DNA from: Marisediminitalea aggregata
GTDB lineage: Bacteria > Pseudomonadota > Gammaproteobacteria > Enterobacterales > Alteromonadaceae
Direction: 5' to 3'
Assembly: GCF_900129565.1 (NCBI RefSeq)
Contig: NZ_FQWD01000001.1
Location: 620,001-684,000 of the forward strand
Length of the DNA stretch: 64,000 nucleotides
In this document: positions 1-9,105 of the stretch, one piece after another
Layout: every line of letters begins with the position of its first letter
Numbering within the stretch: position 1 is the stretch's first letter
The notes under the pieces: generated by a model
What the model saw: only the letters and a program-made list of their open reading frames with translations
Told to the model about the DNA's origin: nothing
Databases searched by the model: none
Made by a program: the position numbers and the translations under genes

Positions 1-269
1 GACGCGGCTGGCGCGACAAGTTAACCGATGCCCATTATGGATTTGGCTGGCGTATTTATGACTATGCAGGTGAAACGCTGAACTATCATGGTGGCTGGGT
101 GAAAGGGTATCGCGCAGACGTGTCGTTTTCGCCTAAGTATCGCGCGGGTTATGTCATGCTAATGAACGCGGAATCCAACCTCATTAACACCACAACAGCT
201 GACTTCTGGCGAACCTATTTTCAGGAAGCGAAACGCCAGCAACAGCAAACAACCAGCGTGGGAAATTAA
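1..269 (+). CDS. Serine hydrolase (beta-lactamase/PBP-like family), C-terminal end only
   Basis: The reading frame is open from base 3 to a TAA at 267-269, giving the last 88 residues of a protein that begins outside the window. The motif YHGGWVKGYRA (about residues 31-41 of this fragment) matches the H-x-G block that replaces the KTG triad in class C beta-lactamase-like serine hydrolases, and it is followed by the FSP-x-x-x-x-GYVMLMN strand usual in that fold. The SxxK and YxN blocks would lie upstream and cannot be seen, so activity cannot be judged. The gene converges on speA, whose stop is 38 bases away. Family assignment is fairly secure; the substrate is unknown. Confidence 0.7.
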   Translation, partial: RGWRDKLTDAHYGFGWRIYDYAGETLNYHGGWVKGYRADVSFSPKYRAGYVMLMNAESNLINTTTADFWRTYFQEAKRQQQQTTSVGN

Positions 270-307
270 CGGGAAGCGGGCTCGTCGCCCACTCCCCCAG
301 TAACCAC

Positions 308-2233
308 TTACTTGGTCTTCAGGTAAGTGTATCCGCTCAAGCAGTTCTCGTAAAAGTCTGTCCAGCGAACGCCTTCGCGAGGCTTGATGTTGCCTGCTGA
401 TACTTGCTTGTCAATCAGGCGCTTCACGTCAGAAGCCATCGCTTTAGGATTGTATTGCATGATAGACAACACGTCTTCCACCGAAGAGCCTTTAACAACT
501 TCTTCAATGTAGAAGTCTTCCGGATCGTCGTCGTAACTAAAGATATGTACCTCGTTCAAACGACCAAACAGGTTGTGCATGTCGCCCATCACGTCCTGAT
601 ATGCGCCGGTTAAGAACAACCCAATGTAATAAGGCTCGTCCTTCTTCAGCTTGTGCATAGGCAGAATGTCGGTAATTTCACGTCCCACTGTAAACTGATC
701 GATTTTGCCGTCACTGTCGCAGGTAATATCCACCAGCGCACAGTTTACTTCCGGTCTTTCGTTCATGCGTGTAATCGGCACCACAGGCAATAACTGGTCA
801 ATAGCCCAGGTATCAGCTGCCGACTGGAATACCGAGAAGTTACACAGGTACTGCGACGACAAGCTGTAATCCAGCTCCTGTAACTCTTCCGGCACATACT
901 CTGCGTTCGCATAATAGGTCTGCAAACGCGAGATAATCTGCCAGTACAGGGTTTCTATTTTGGCCAGCTCTTCCAGCGACAAGACACGCAGTTTAAAGGC
1001 ATCCAGTGCCTGTTCTTTATATTGCGATGCGTCGTTATACACTTCCTGCATATTGGTTTGCTGATCAAAGCTCTCAGCCATTTCACGCATGTTGCTCACG
1101 AAGATATGCTCACCTTCGTTTTCGCTGGTGTCGACTTCCGAGCTGTTAGAGCGGATTTCACCCACAATCTGGGTGATTACGCAGCTGTGGTGTGCGGTAA
1201 TAGCACGGCCACTTTCGCTTACCAGATTAGGGTGCGGTACACCTTCTAAATCACACACTTCTTTCATGCCATAAACAACGTCTGACACGTATTCCTGCAT
1301 GGTATAGTTACGCGACGATTCACTGGTAGACGCCGTCCCGTCGTAATCGATGCCCAGGCCACCACCCACATCAACGAAGTCCAGCGGGAAACCCATTTTA
1401 TGCAGTTCAGCATAAATGCGGGCACCTTCAGAAATAGCCTCTTTAACAGAACGAATGTCAGTTAGCTGGCTGCCAATATGGAAGTGAAGCAGTTTCAGGC
1501 AATGGGCCATACCTTCGTCTTTCAGATACCGCGCCGTGTTGATGATCTCAGAAATCGTAAGACCAAATTTGGCGCGTTCGCCACCTGAACTTTCCCATTT
1601 ACCACGGCCTTTCACGGTCATTTTGGCGCGTACACCAATGATGGGCTCTATTTGCAATTCTTTGGCAATACGCACCAGCAACAGGAGTTCAGAGTACTTT
1701 TCAACTACCACTACCATGCGGCGACCCAGCTTGCGACCTAATAACGCCAGGCGCATAAACTCTTCGTCTTTATAGCCGTTGAGCACGGTGAGTGAGTCTT
1801 CGTTGGTGTTCATAGCCAACACAGTCAGCAGTTCTGCTTTAGAACCGGCTTCCAGCCCGTAATTAAAGGGCTCACCTGCATCAACGATCTCTTCTACCAC
1901 TTCGCGCATCTGGTTTACTTTAACCGGATACACGCCGTTGTATTCAGCCTGATATTCCGCTTCGGCAATGGTGTTTTTAAAAATAGTATTCAGGTTAGCA
2001 ACCTGAGAACGCAGTACGTCGTGGAAACGCACTACCACAGGTAACTGCACACCTTCTTGCAGAATTTCATCGATTACCGCTTTAAAATCGATGCGCACGG
2101 ACGGGTCCGAAGGATTCGGCACCACGTGCACATTACCGTTGTCACCGATCTTAAAATAACCACCGCCCCAGCGCGATACGCCGTAGATGCGTTCAGCTTC
2201 TTCGATCGACCAGTCTGACGAGAGTCCAACCAT
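308..2233 (-). CDS. speA: Biosynthetic arginine decarboxylase SpeA
   Basis: PLP-dependent enzyme that converts arginine to agmatine and CO2, the first step of the agmatine route to putrescine. The N-terminal barrel carries YPVKVNQ, with the PLP-binding lysine; HFHIGSQ and DVGGGLGIDYDG follow, and SESGRAI marks the end of the barrel. The C-terminal half has the long insertion and the NCALVDITCDSDG block of the SpeA type. I start at the ATG at 2233 (MVGLSSDWS), giving 641 residues, because AAGG lies six bases upstream; the frame is open 12 codons further, but those residues (PCGQAIYIRYI) look non-coding. Length fits the family. The gene stands alone, with about 290 bases before the divergent DUF3224 gene. 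Confidence 0.93.
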   Translation of the reverse strand: MVGLSSDWSIEEAERIYGVSRWGGGYFKIGDNGNVHVVPNPSDPSVRIDFKAVIDEILQEGVQLPVVVRFHDVLRSQVANLNTIFKNTIAEAEYQAEYNGVYPVKVNQMREVVEEIVDAGEPFNYGLEAGSKAELLTVLAMNTNEDSLTVLNGYKDEEFMRLALLGRKLGRRMVVVVEKYSELLLLVRIAKELQIEPIIGVRAKMTVKGRGKWESSGGERAKFGLTISEIINTARYLKDEGMAHCLKLLHFHIGSQLTDIRSVKEAISEGARIYAELHKMGFPLDFVDVGGGLGIDYDGTASTSESSRNYTMQEYVSDVVYGMKEVCDLEGVPHPNLVSESGRAITAHHSCVITQIVGEIRSNSSEVDTSENEGEHIFVSNMREMAESFDQQTNMQEVYNDASQYKEQALDAFKLRVLSLEELAKIETLYWQIISRLQTYYANAEYVPEELQELDYSLSSQYLCNFSVFQSAADTWAIDQLLPVVPITRMNERPEVNCALVDITCDSDGKIDQFTVGREITDILPMHKLKKDEPYYIGLFLTGAYQDVMGDMHNLFGRLNEVHIFSYDDDPEDFYIEEVVKGSSVEDVLSIMQYNPKAMASDVKRLIDKQVSAGNIKPREGVRWTDFYENCLSGYTYLKTK

Positions 2234-2523
2234 GATGTACCTTATATAAATCGCCTGTCCGCAGGGCAAAAAATGCGTACAGAATATTGCTTAAAAATTG
2301 TCGCGTATTATAACGACCTTTACTTGCAGTGCTATGACAATTTCACTGTTTTTCAATACGAAAAAAAGCCCGTTATCGATTCACTTTTGCAAATAAACCG
2401 AAAGTCATTGACTATTTTTTACCCGCCACCGTAACATGGATCAAACGATAAGTCTTTGAATCTGGCATAGAAGTCGGTACACAGGCAATGCAGAACGTTA
2501 GTTGACCGACAAGGAGTACGACA

Positions 2524-2904
2524 ATGCAGCGGATAATTGGTGAGTTCACCGTAGAACTGACTCCTCAGCAAGATGAAAAAGCCATGGGCCGCATGTTACT
2601 TAGCAAAGCCTATAGCGGCGACCTAAGTGGAAATAGTTTTGGCCAAATGTTGAGTGTGCGAACGGATGAACCTGGCTCTGCTGGCTATGTAGCCATGGAG
2701 ACAGTGACCGGCTCATTGGCCGGCAAAAACGGGACGTTCTCTCTGCAGCACTCGGGTATTATGAGCCGCGGCGAACAACAGCTGACGATTGTAGTAGTGC
2801 CTGACTCCGCTACCGGCGAATTAACGGGATTGTATGGCAATATGCAAATTCAGAATGTCGACGGAAAACACTTCTACGACTTCGAATACGCCTTTGCAAA
2901 GTAG
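2524..2904 (+). CDS. DUF3224 family protein
   Basis: A 126-residue protein of the DUF3224 family, small beta-barrel proteins of unknown function that resemble the allene-oxide-cyclase barrel. Visible family hallmarks are GSAGYVAMETVTGSLAGK (about residues 51-68) and the following NGTFSLQHSG-IM block, then VVPDSATGELTGLYG and the C-terminal YDFEY. There is no signal peptide or membrane segment, so it should be cytoplasmic. The start ATG has AAGGAG seven bases upstream (2512-2517). It is transcribed alone, divergently from speA and convergently with the DUF917 gene, whose stop is 12 bases from this one. No function can be assigned from the neighbours. Confidence 0.8.
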   Translation: MQRIIGEFTVELTPQQDEKAMGRMLLSKAYSGDLSGNSFGQMLSVRTDEPGSAGYVAMETVTGSLAGKNGTFSLQHSGIMSRGEQQLTIVVVPDSATGELTGLYGNMQIQNVDGKHFYDFEYAFAK

Positions 2905-2911
2905 CCGTGCT

Positions 2912-2930
2912 TGCCGCTAGTCCAGCGGCA
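2912..2930. terminator. Hairpin between convergent DUF3224 and DUF917 genes
   Basis: TGCCGCT (2912-2918) and AGCGGCA (2924-2930) form a perfect 7-bp stem with a 5-base loop exactly where two convergent genes end. It overlaps the last codons of the DUF917 gene and has no U-run on either strand, so termination is possible but not shown. Confidence 0.35.
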
Positions 2931-4005
2931 CATAGTCAATATCAAAACCGAAAGCTCGCGGCGACACTACTTTCAGCGCAGCCTCTGTGCGATAAAAAGC
3001 CGGACAGCCCACCGCCAGTACGCCTACACGTTGGCCAAACTTCAAACGTTCTGCGTTAATGGGTTCAGACGTATCATAATCCACTACCACAATTAAATCC
3101 GGCACACTCGCCAGTACTTTATCGTTTTGCGTCGCCAGCAGATACTCATTCTTAATGGCTATATTTAATGGCGCGTGGATATTATCGAAGTCTTCTATGA
3201 TCGCAGAACCAACATCATATCCCCCAGTAATACGCGTAGATTTGTCGACCACTTTACCGGTGAAAAGCAACTCACAACGCCCGTACACGGAACCGCTGAA
3301 CAGTGCCTGTAATGGTTCTACGATCTGCTCTACCGGTCCTCGTTTTTCCATTAACAAGCGACCAAGTTGTATGGCAAAACTCAGTGAGCCTGGAATAATC
3401 GCTTGTTTTATAAACGCGCCTGTCATTGGGTGTTCAGCTGCCGTGATCATACCTCCGGCTGACATCGCAAACGCGCGAATATGGCGTTCATAAGTAGCCG
3501 TGTCTGATGTGTTAAACGAAGCAGTATTTCCAGCGTAATCCCTTGCCACTGCGGGCGTGGGCTTTGCGCCTGCAATTGCATACGTCATCATTTGGGCTTC
3601 TGGCAGCGCTCTTCCCATGCCATCCCCATCAACAACCGGTAAACCTCTCCCGGCAGCAGCCATAATGGGCAACAGCGAATTCCCACCCCCTACTTCAAAC
3701 GAAGCAACCACATCAACCGCTTTTTGAGTGTGTGTCTCAAATGCAGTGAGTGTCTCACTTGCTTCATCAATGGAAGGCAAAAGTTCGAGGCTGACAGTGG
3801 GTGCTCCGACGGCGCCTAAAGCCACAATATTGGCGTCATCGTCAAGATCATCGACCTGAATGAGCCTGACCGGCCCAAATGTCTCTAGCGCCTGCTTTGT
3901 AAGCAGCATGGGTAAATACGGATCGCCACCGCCGCCGGTGGCTAAAAATACAGAGCCCAGACTCAGTGCATCCATGTCTTCGACCCCGATTGTATTCAGT
4001 ATCAT
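2917..4005 (-). CDS. DUF917 / S-methyl-thiohydantoin desulfurase-family protein
   Basis: A 362-residue protein of the DUF917 family, which Pfam has renamed after S-methyl thiohydantoin desulfurase. Family features seen are ATGGGGDPYL near residues 22-31, the VVASFEVGGGNSL block, VVDGDGMGRALPEAQM, and a C-terminal domain with LIVVVDYDTSEPINAERLKFGQRV. There is no signal peptide. It is the last gene of a tightly coupled operon: its ATG overlaps the TGA of the hydantoinase-family gene (ATGA). In this company it probably acts on a cyclic amide such as a hydantoin or thiohydantoin that the NCS1 permease imports. The family call is firm; the substrate is inferred only from context. Confidence 0.8.
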   Translation of the reverse strand: MILNTIGVEDMDALSLGSVFLATGGGGDPYLPMLLTKQALETFGPVRLIQVDDLDDDANIVALGAVGAPTVSLELLPSIDEASETLTAFETHTQKAVDVVASFEVGGGNSLLPIMAAAGRGLPVVDGDGMGRALPEAQMMTYAIAGAKPTPAVARDYAGNTASFNTSDTATYERHIRAFAMSAGGMITAAEHPMTGAFIKQAIIPGSLSFAIQLGRLLMEKRGPVEQIVEPLQALFSGSVYGRCELLFTGKVVDKSTRITGGYDVGSAIIEDFDNIHAPLNIAIKNEYLLATQNDKVLASVPDLIVVVDYDTSEPINAERLKFGQRVGVLAVGCPAFYRTEAALKVVSPRAFGFDIDYVPLD

Positions 4006-5570
4006 GCGGTCACCTCCCGACTCCCTGATAGCGCATTTAACTCACCGACCACTTTTACCCTTACTCTCGTGACTTCTCCGTCCATATACGGCACTTCAGT
4101 TTCCTCAATGTCCAGGATCCGAATAGAGTCAGGACAGGCTCCAGCATTACACGCGTGTTTTATAGCCAGTGACTTCACTTGCTCCAGGGCAGGCTCCCGG
4201 CCGAGGCTGCGATACGACATCAAGCTTTCTGCTTCACCACCTACTTGCGCAATGGCAGCACCAATGGCATTGGCAACACCCGCATACTCAGGTCGCACTG
4301 TCTCAGACGCTGACGCTAAATCTCCATTCACCAGTATTGCTCCTCCTCCCACTAAAATAACGGGTACGGGCTTGGCATTGGGTTTCATCATATCGATATT
4401 ACGGTCCAGCAGGGCTTTCATTGTATTTAATGCCTGCTGAACCAATGAATCAGGCAGCGCCAGTGAGTGAGCGTGCGGCCCAATAGCAACAAAACCTGCA
4501 GCCACTGCAATATCGGTGGTTGTTAAGGTGTTACCACCAAAGACTCTGGCTTCAGTGACCAGCTTATGACCGCATGACTGGGGGCCAATTTGCTTGCCGT
4601 CCGCAGAAACAATACTCCCTCCGCCCAAACCTACAGCGCGAACATCAGGCATGCGGAAGTTGGTGCGAACACCGCCAATATCCACTACCTGCCCGGACTC
4701 ACGGGGAAAACCGTTCTGCAGTACACCGATGTCAGATGTAGTACCGCCAATGTCCACCACCAGCGCATTCTCAATGCCTGTTAATTTGTAAGCGCCGCGC
4801 AATGAATTCGTTGGCCCGGAAGCAAAAGTCAGTGCAGGAAATCGCTTCACAAAATCCGTATTCATCAATGTGCCGTCGTTCTGGCTTATGAACATCGGGC
4901 ACCGTAATCCCAGCTTTTGCAGTGCTTGTTGAAAGGCAGAAACAACCCGATCGGCAAAGGGCAATAGTGCTGCATTCAGGATGGCTGCATTTTCACGCTC
5001 CAACAGGCCAAGACTGCCCATCTCATGTGACAACGTAACGCGAACATGAGGCAGAGCCTTCTGCAACCTGGCCTTCATCATCTTTTCAGGCGTAGCGTCC
5101 ATGGTCGAGAAGGCTGACGAAATCGCCACGCACTGAATTTGTCGCTGCTGAATATCTGCAATAACCTTATCGAGTTCCTCAAGCTTCACCTTGGCGAGAG
5201 TGTTACCGTCATAAAGAAAACCACCGTGGCAGGTATAGACATGGCGCCCAACAGCATCAGCAATATCACCAGGCCAGCCAGTTAACGGCGGACAGCCCTT
5301 TCCACTAGGTAGCGCAAGTCTGATGGCAGCCACCGGGCACAGTTCTCTGCGTTCTACCACAGCATTGGTAAATTGCGTGGTGCCAATCATAACGGCATCA
5401 ATACCGTGGCTGTCTTCCAACCCACTGTCTTCGAGCAATTTTTTGATAGCATTTACGATGCCCGACGTCACATCCGCTGTAGTCAGTGTTTTATTTGACG
5501 ACAACACCGTTGACGCATCTAACAACACGGCATCAGTATGTGTGCCGCCGACATCAATACCTATACGCAT
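4002..5570 (-). CDS. Hydantoinase/oxoprolinase family protein (HyuA-like)
   Basis: A 522-residue ATPase-fold protein related to N-methylhydantoinase A and 5-oxoprolinase, which open a cyclic amide at the cost of ATP. The N-terminal Hydant_A_N domain begins RIGIDVGGTHTDAVLLD (phosphate-binding loop); the second domain carries NALVVDIGGTTSDIGVL and AVGLGGGS. At 522 residues it corresponds to the A-type N-terminal and central domains without the long C-terminal part of full HyuA, and there is no HyuB partner nearby. Its ATG overlaps the stop of the permease gene (TAATG) and its own stop overlaps the DUF917 start, so the three are translationally coupled. Substrate unknown. Confidence 0.82.
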   Translation of the reverse strand: MRIGIDVGGTHTDAVLLDASTVLSSNKTLTTADVTSGIVNAIKKLLEDSGLEDSHGIDAVMIGTTQFTNAVVERRELCPVAAIRLALPSGKGCPPLTGWPGDIADAVGRHVYTCHGGFLYDGNTLAKVKLEELDKVIADIQQRQIQCVAISSAFSTMDATPEKMMKARLQKALPHVRVTLSHEMGSLGLLERENAAILNAALLPFADRVVSAFQQALQKLGLRCPMFISQNDGTLMNTDFVKRFPALTFASGPTNSLRGAYKLTGIENALVVDIGGTTSDIGVLQNGFPRESGQVVDIGGVRTNFRMPDVRAVGLGGGSIVSADGKQIGPQSCGHKLVTEARVFGGNTLTTTDIAVAAGFVAIGPHAHSLALPDSLVQQALNTMKALLDRNIDMMKPNAKPVPVILVGGGAILVNGDLASASETVRPEYAGVANAIGAAIAQVGGEAESLMSYRSLGREPALEQVKSLAIKHACNAGACPDSIRILDIEETEVPYMDGEVTRVRVKVVGELNALSGSREVTA

Positions 5571-6856
5571 TAGTTGTTCTCCAGAATAGCGGTGCCGGTT
5601 GGTTTAATAACGCTACCCACCCAATACAATAGGGTGGCCAGTAACAATGCATCTATAGCCGTAATTTCCGTAATGCCGGGCAATGCATAAAACAAACTCA
5701 TATTCGCGTAGCTTGCGCCCGCTACCCAGGCCACTACTGCCGGCAGATTCAGGTTAACCACGCGAGCACCTGCGCTGTAAGCTTGTGACCTGATTCTATG
5801 GACATCCAACGCAACGATGCCGGCCACCGGAATAAACAACGCCGTAAGAATGGATAAAAACGTGATGAAGTGGTCAAGAATATTGAAGAAGGCGGCGAGC
5901 ATCCCTAAGCAACCCAATACCACTGAAATAACATTCGCACTCACAGCTGGTAAATTAACGCTTACTGCGAGTTGAGCACTATAAATATTGAGGGAGTTAA
6001 GCACCCAACTGCCTGCAATAACAATAAGCAATGCCCAACTACCCAGCCCCATCGCCATAATGATGTTAAGAATATCCCGGGAACCGAATGCCACGGCAGC
6101 ATAAGCTGCAATGAGCAGCACCGCCGACTGGGCAATAAAATAAGACCAAAAAGCGGTATATACTCCACCACGGCGTTGGCGGGAAAATCGCGTGATGTCA
6201 GGGAGTATAATGGCGCCGATGATAATCACGCCCACTATCATATTTACACCGTCGCTTATGGTGTGAGAGATGTGCGAATGACTTTCCGTTAGCGCTGAAA
6301 CGGGGGTCATGCCAAGCGCCAGCCAGAGTAAACCTATACCAAACGCCACCATAACAGGCACCAGCCAGGTAGAAAGCCGGTTTATCATGGAAAACCCAAA
6401 CAAGGTTGTTCCCACCATGGCTATACCAGCAATGGCCTCAATCACGGTAGCACTAACAGGGTCGGTGTTATCGCCCCCGATGACTTGCATAATCGAAGCT
6501 GAAAACAAGTCTAGATTTACCCCAAACCAACCCACTAATGACAAGGCAAACAACAAATTCAGCATCGCTGCTCCGCGCTTACCAAAAGCGCGCTGAACTA
6601 ACATGTAAGAATTTTTACCGGTGGCCGCCCCAATATCCCCCATTAGCCCGCCAATAAGCGTAAGCAGCACCGCGCCTATGCCCATAGCAATAAATGCATG
6701 CTGCCAGCTCAGCGCACCAAAGAGCTCAATTCCGGTAACAAAGGTGGGAATGGAAAAGCTGACCATTGCCGACACGGAAGCCACTCGGGGCCAATTCACT
6801 TTTTGTTCTGGTTGCACTGACTGTGTATCAGTATCGTAAGGAGGCTCCACGCACAT
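5570..6856 (-). CDS. NCS1-family cytosine/purine/hydantoin permease
   Basis: A 428-residue integral membrane protein of the nucleobase:cation symporter-1 family (CodB-like), which takes up cytosine, purines, allantoin or hydantoins with a cation. About twelve hydrophobic segments can be traced, and LTLIGGLMGDIGAATGKNSY near residues 63-82 is the conserved loop of the family; ILPDITRFSRQRRG is the mid-protein motif. It heads the operon with the hydantoinase-like and DUF917 genes, which suggests a cyclic-amide substrate rather than cytosine, since no deaminase is near. The ATG at 6856 has AGGA immediately before it; a GTG at 6850 would be better spaced, so the exact start is open. Confidence 0.82.
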   Translation of the reverse strand: MCVEPPYDTDTQSVQPEQKVNWPRVASVSAMVSFSIPTFVTGIELFGALSWQHAFIAMGIGAVLLTLIGGLMGDIGAATGKNSYMLVQRAFGKRGAAMLNLLFALSLVGWFGVNLDLFSASIMQVIGGDNTDPVSATVIEAIAGIAMVGTTLFGFSMINRLSTWLVPVMVAFGIGLLWLALGMTPVSALTESHSHISHTISDGVNMIVGVIIIGAIILPDITRFSRQRRGGVYTAFWSYFIAQSAVLLIAAYAAVAFGSRDILNIIMAMGLGSWALLIVIAGSWVLNSLNIYSAQLAVSVNLPAVSANVISVVLGCLGMLAAFFNILDHFITFLSILTALFIPVAGIVALDVHRIRSQAYSAGARVVNLNLPAVVAWVAGASYANMSLFYALPGITEITAIDALLLATLLYWVGSVIKPTGTAILENN

Positions 6857-6989
6857 TCCTGCTGTGATGACTAGTTGTTACCAGTGTAAGGAAAGTGCAT
6901 CAAAATTTCTTCGCGAAGTCAGTAGCATTGCAAAAACTCGCTTTTTCAGTACAGTCGTCAGACAAAAGAATGTTTTGCAAAGGGCAATT

Positions 6990-7490
6990 GTGGCTAAGCG
7001 TATTATTAAACTCGACGAATACAACAAGAAGATTCTCGCTATCGTCCATAAGGAAGCCGATCTGTCGAACCAGGAGTTAGCTGAACGGGTGGGGCTGTCT
7101 CCCAGCGCCTGCTTTCAACGTAAAAAGGCATTAAGAGAAGCAGGTTATTTCTTTAATTTTCATTGCGAAATGGACCTGGACAGGATCTGTGAGCACGTGC
7201 TGGCCTATGTGGAATTTTACCTCCATAGCAATACCATGCCCTATAAATCCGCGTTTGAATCAGCGATTCAGGGCATCCCTGAATTCATGGATTGCTTACG
7301 AATTAGCGGTGACATGGATTATATATCCTTCACCTGCTTCCCCAACCTAACCGCATTAAAGGATGCCTGCGATACATTAAGTGCCAATGACTCACTCGGT
7401 ATCAAGCGTATAGAAATCCGTCCGATTCTGGAGCGAACGAAATGGTATTTGGGCTATCCGCTGGAAAAGCTTAAGTGGCTGGAAGACTAG
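6990..7490 (+). CDS. Lrp/AsnC family transcriptional regulator
   Basis: A DNA-binding regulator with the Lrp layout: an N-terminal winged HTH (LDEYNKKILAIVHKEADLS..ELAERVGLSPSACFQRKKAL) and a C-terminal RAM/AsnC ligand domain (AYVEFYLHS...FMDCLRISGDMDYISF, then IKRIEIRPILERTKW). I start at GTG 6990, with AGGG five bases upstream, giving 166 residues, the normal length; the frame is open to 6864, but the extra 42 residues have no family counterpart. The gene is divergent from the permease operon across 133 bases, so it is the likely local regulator of that operon, with the cyclic amide or a derived amino acid as possible effector (inference). Confidence 0.85.
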   Translation: MAKRIIKLDEYNKKILAIVHKEADLSNQELAERVGLSPSACFQRKKALREAGYFFNFHCEMDLDRICEHVLAYVEFYLHSNTMPYKSAFESAIQGIPEFMDCLRISGDMDYISFTCFPNLTALKDACDTLSANDSLGIKRIEIRPILERTKWYLGYPLEKLKWLED

Positions 7491-7553
7491 CCCACTGGCA
7501 TAGCAACGCGAATCCTTCTACACTCAAAAAATAACAATAACGACACAATCACT

Positions 7554-9059
7554 ATGTCTATTAACACTGCGACCAATCCGGCAACAGGGTACATAGCTAT
7601 TGATCAGGGCACCACGTCCTCGCGGGCTATCCTGTTTGATGTACACTTCGCAATCATTCACATTGCGCAACAGCCCTTTGACCAACATTACCCCAAAAAC
7701 GGCTGGGTTGAGCACGACCCGGAAGCCATTTGGCAAACCGTACAAGCCGTTACGCAGGAGGCATTAAGCGCCGCGCACTCTAAGGGAATGCAAGTGAAGC
7801 ACATCGGTATCGTTAACCAGCGCGAAACTACGCTGGTCTGGCACCGTGAAACCGGCAAATGTGTTTACCCGGCCATTGTATGGCAAGACCGGCGCACTCG
7901 GGATATCTGCAAAGGTCTGAAACCGCACGAGCAGATGGTTCAGTCAAAAACCGGGCTGCGGCTAGACCCGTATTTCTCGGCCACCAAAATCAGCTGGATC
8001 CTCGATAACCTGCCAGGCGCGAGAGAGCAGGCCGAGCAAGGCGAGTTGCTCTTTGGCACCGTTGACAGCTTTTTGATTTGGCGGTTAACAGAAGGGCGAG
8101 TGCATGCTACCGACGTCACCAACGCGAGCCGTACCTGCTTGTTTAATATCAACACCACAAACTGGGATCCTGCACTGCTGTCTTTGTTTAATGTCCCCGC
8201 TTCCATGTTACCTACCGTAAAAGACTGTGCGGATGACTTTGGTATCACCACACATTTTGACGCCCCTCTTCACATCAGCGGTGTAGCGGGCGATCAACAG
8301 GCTGCGCTAATAGGTCAGGGCTGTGTACAGCCTGGTAACGTAAAAGCTACCTATGGCACAGGCTGCTTTGCCCTGGTAAATACGGGTACACAGTGTGATA
8401 TTAATCAGCATAACCTGCTCACAACACTGGCTTACCGCATTAAAGGACAGACCCACTACGCCGTTGAAGGGTCGATTTTTATTGCCGGTGCAGCAGTGCA
8501 GTGGTTGCGAGACGGCATTCAGTTGATCACACACGCCGCCGACTCTGAACAGATTGCCAGTGATGTTGACGATGAACATGGACTGGTTGTGGTGCCCGCT
8601 TTTACCGGACTTGGCGCACCTTATTGGGAGCCCTCTGCCCGGGGCGCTATTTTTGGCATTAGCCGGGCCACAACGGCGGCACACATTGTAAGAGCGACAC
8701 TGGAGTCAGTGTGTTATCAAACTAACGATCTGCTAGAGGCTATGAGCAGCGGCGATATTCGTCCCAGTGTATTAAAAGTGGATGGCGGCATGGTGGCCAA
8801 CTCCTGGTTTTGCCAACACCTGGCGAACACCCTGAGCACACAGGTTGTGCGGCCGGTTGTAATGGAAACAACCGCACTGGGCGCTGCGCTGTTGGCGGCT
8901 ATACAAGCCGGGCAATTAAGCGGACTGGATGCAATTCAAAATGCGAACCCTACCGAGTGCACGTTTAACCCCGAAGGTAACGATGAACAACGTCAGCAAC
9001 GATTGGCACAATGGAAGCAGGCTGTATCCGCCACGTTACTGATGGCACAACACGCATAA
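7554..9059 (+). CDS. glpK: Glycerol kinase GlpK
   Basis: Phosphorylates glycerol to sn-glycerol-3-phosphate with ATP in the cytoplasm. The FGGY-family pattern is complete over 501 residues: the N-terminal phosphate loop YIAIDQGTTSSRAILFD, NQRETTLVW and IVWQDRRT for substrate contacts, SATKISWIL, the GVAGDQQAALIGQGC block, KATYGTGCF, and the C-terminal VDGGMVANSWFCQ and TTALGAALLA blocks. It is a single gene, 60 bases after the Lrp-type regulator, and converges on pntB. No glpF or glpD lies in the window, so control by a glp repressor cannot be judged here. Confidence 0.95.
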   Translation: MSINTATNPATGYIAIDQGTTSSRAILFDVHFAIIHIAQQPFDQHYPKNGWVEHDPEAIWQTVQAVTQEALSAAHSKGMQVKHIGIVNQRETTLVWHRETGKCVYPAIVWQDRRTRDICKGLKPHEQMVQSKTGLRLDPYFSATKISWILDNLPGAREQAEQGELLFGTVDSFLIWRLTEGRVHATDVTNASRTCLFNINTTNWDPALLSLFNVPASMLPTVKDCADDFGITTHFDAPLHISGVAGDQQAALIGQGCVQPGNVKATYGTGCFALVNTGTQCDINQHNLLTTLAYRIKGQTHYAVEGSIFIAGAAVQWLRDGIQLITHAADSEQIASDVDDEHGLVVVPAFTGLGAPYWEPSARGAIFGISRATTAAHIVRATLESVCYQTNDLLEAMSSGDIRPSVLKVDGGMVANSWFCQHLANTLSTQVVRPVVMETTALGAALLAAIQAGQLSGLDAIQNANPTECTFNPEGNDEQRQQRLAQWKQAVSATLLMAQHA

Positions 9060-9088
9060 AAAAGCCATGCATATAGCATGGCTCTTTT
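9058..9088. terminator. Bidirectional terminator between glpK and pntB
   Basis: AGCCATGC (9063-9070), loop ATATA, GCATGGCT (9076-9083): a perfect 8-bp stem flanked by A-run on the left and CTTTT on the right. It reads as a rho-independent terminator for both convergent genes. Confidence 0.8.
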
Positions 9089-9105
9089 GCGAAAGTAAGT
9101 ATTTA

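Noticed and set aside
271-296. GGGAAGCGGGCTCGTCGCCCACTCCC as terminator between the serine hydrolase gene and speA
   Set aside because: The stem is interrupted and short, with no U-run on either strand; too weak to call.
8307-8684. A 125-residue open frame on the minus strand inside glpK
   Set aside because: It lies wholly within a conserved gene, has no family features, and is an antisense shadow.
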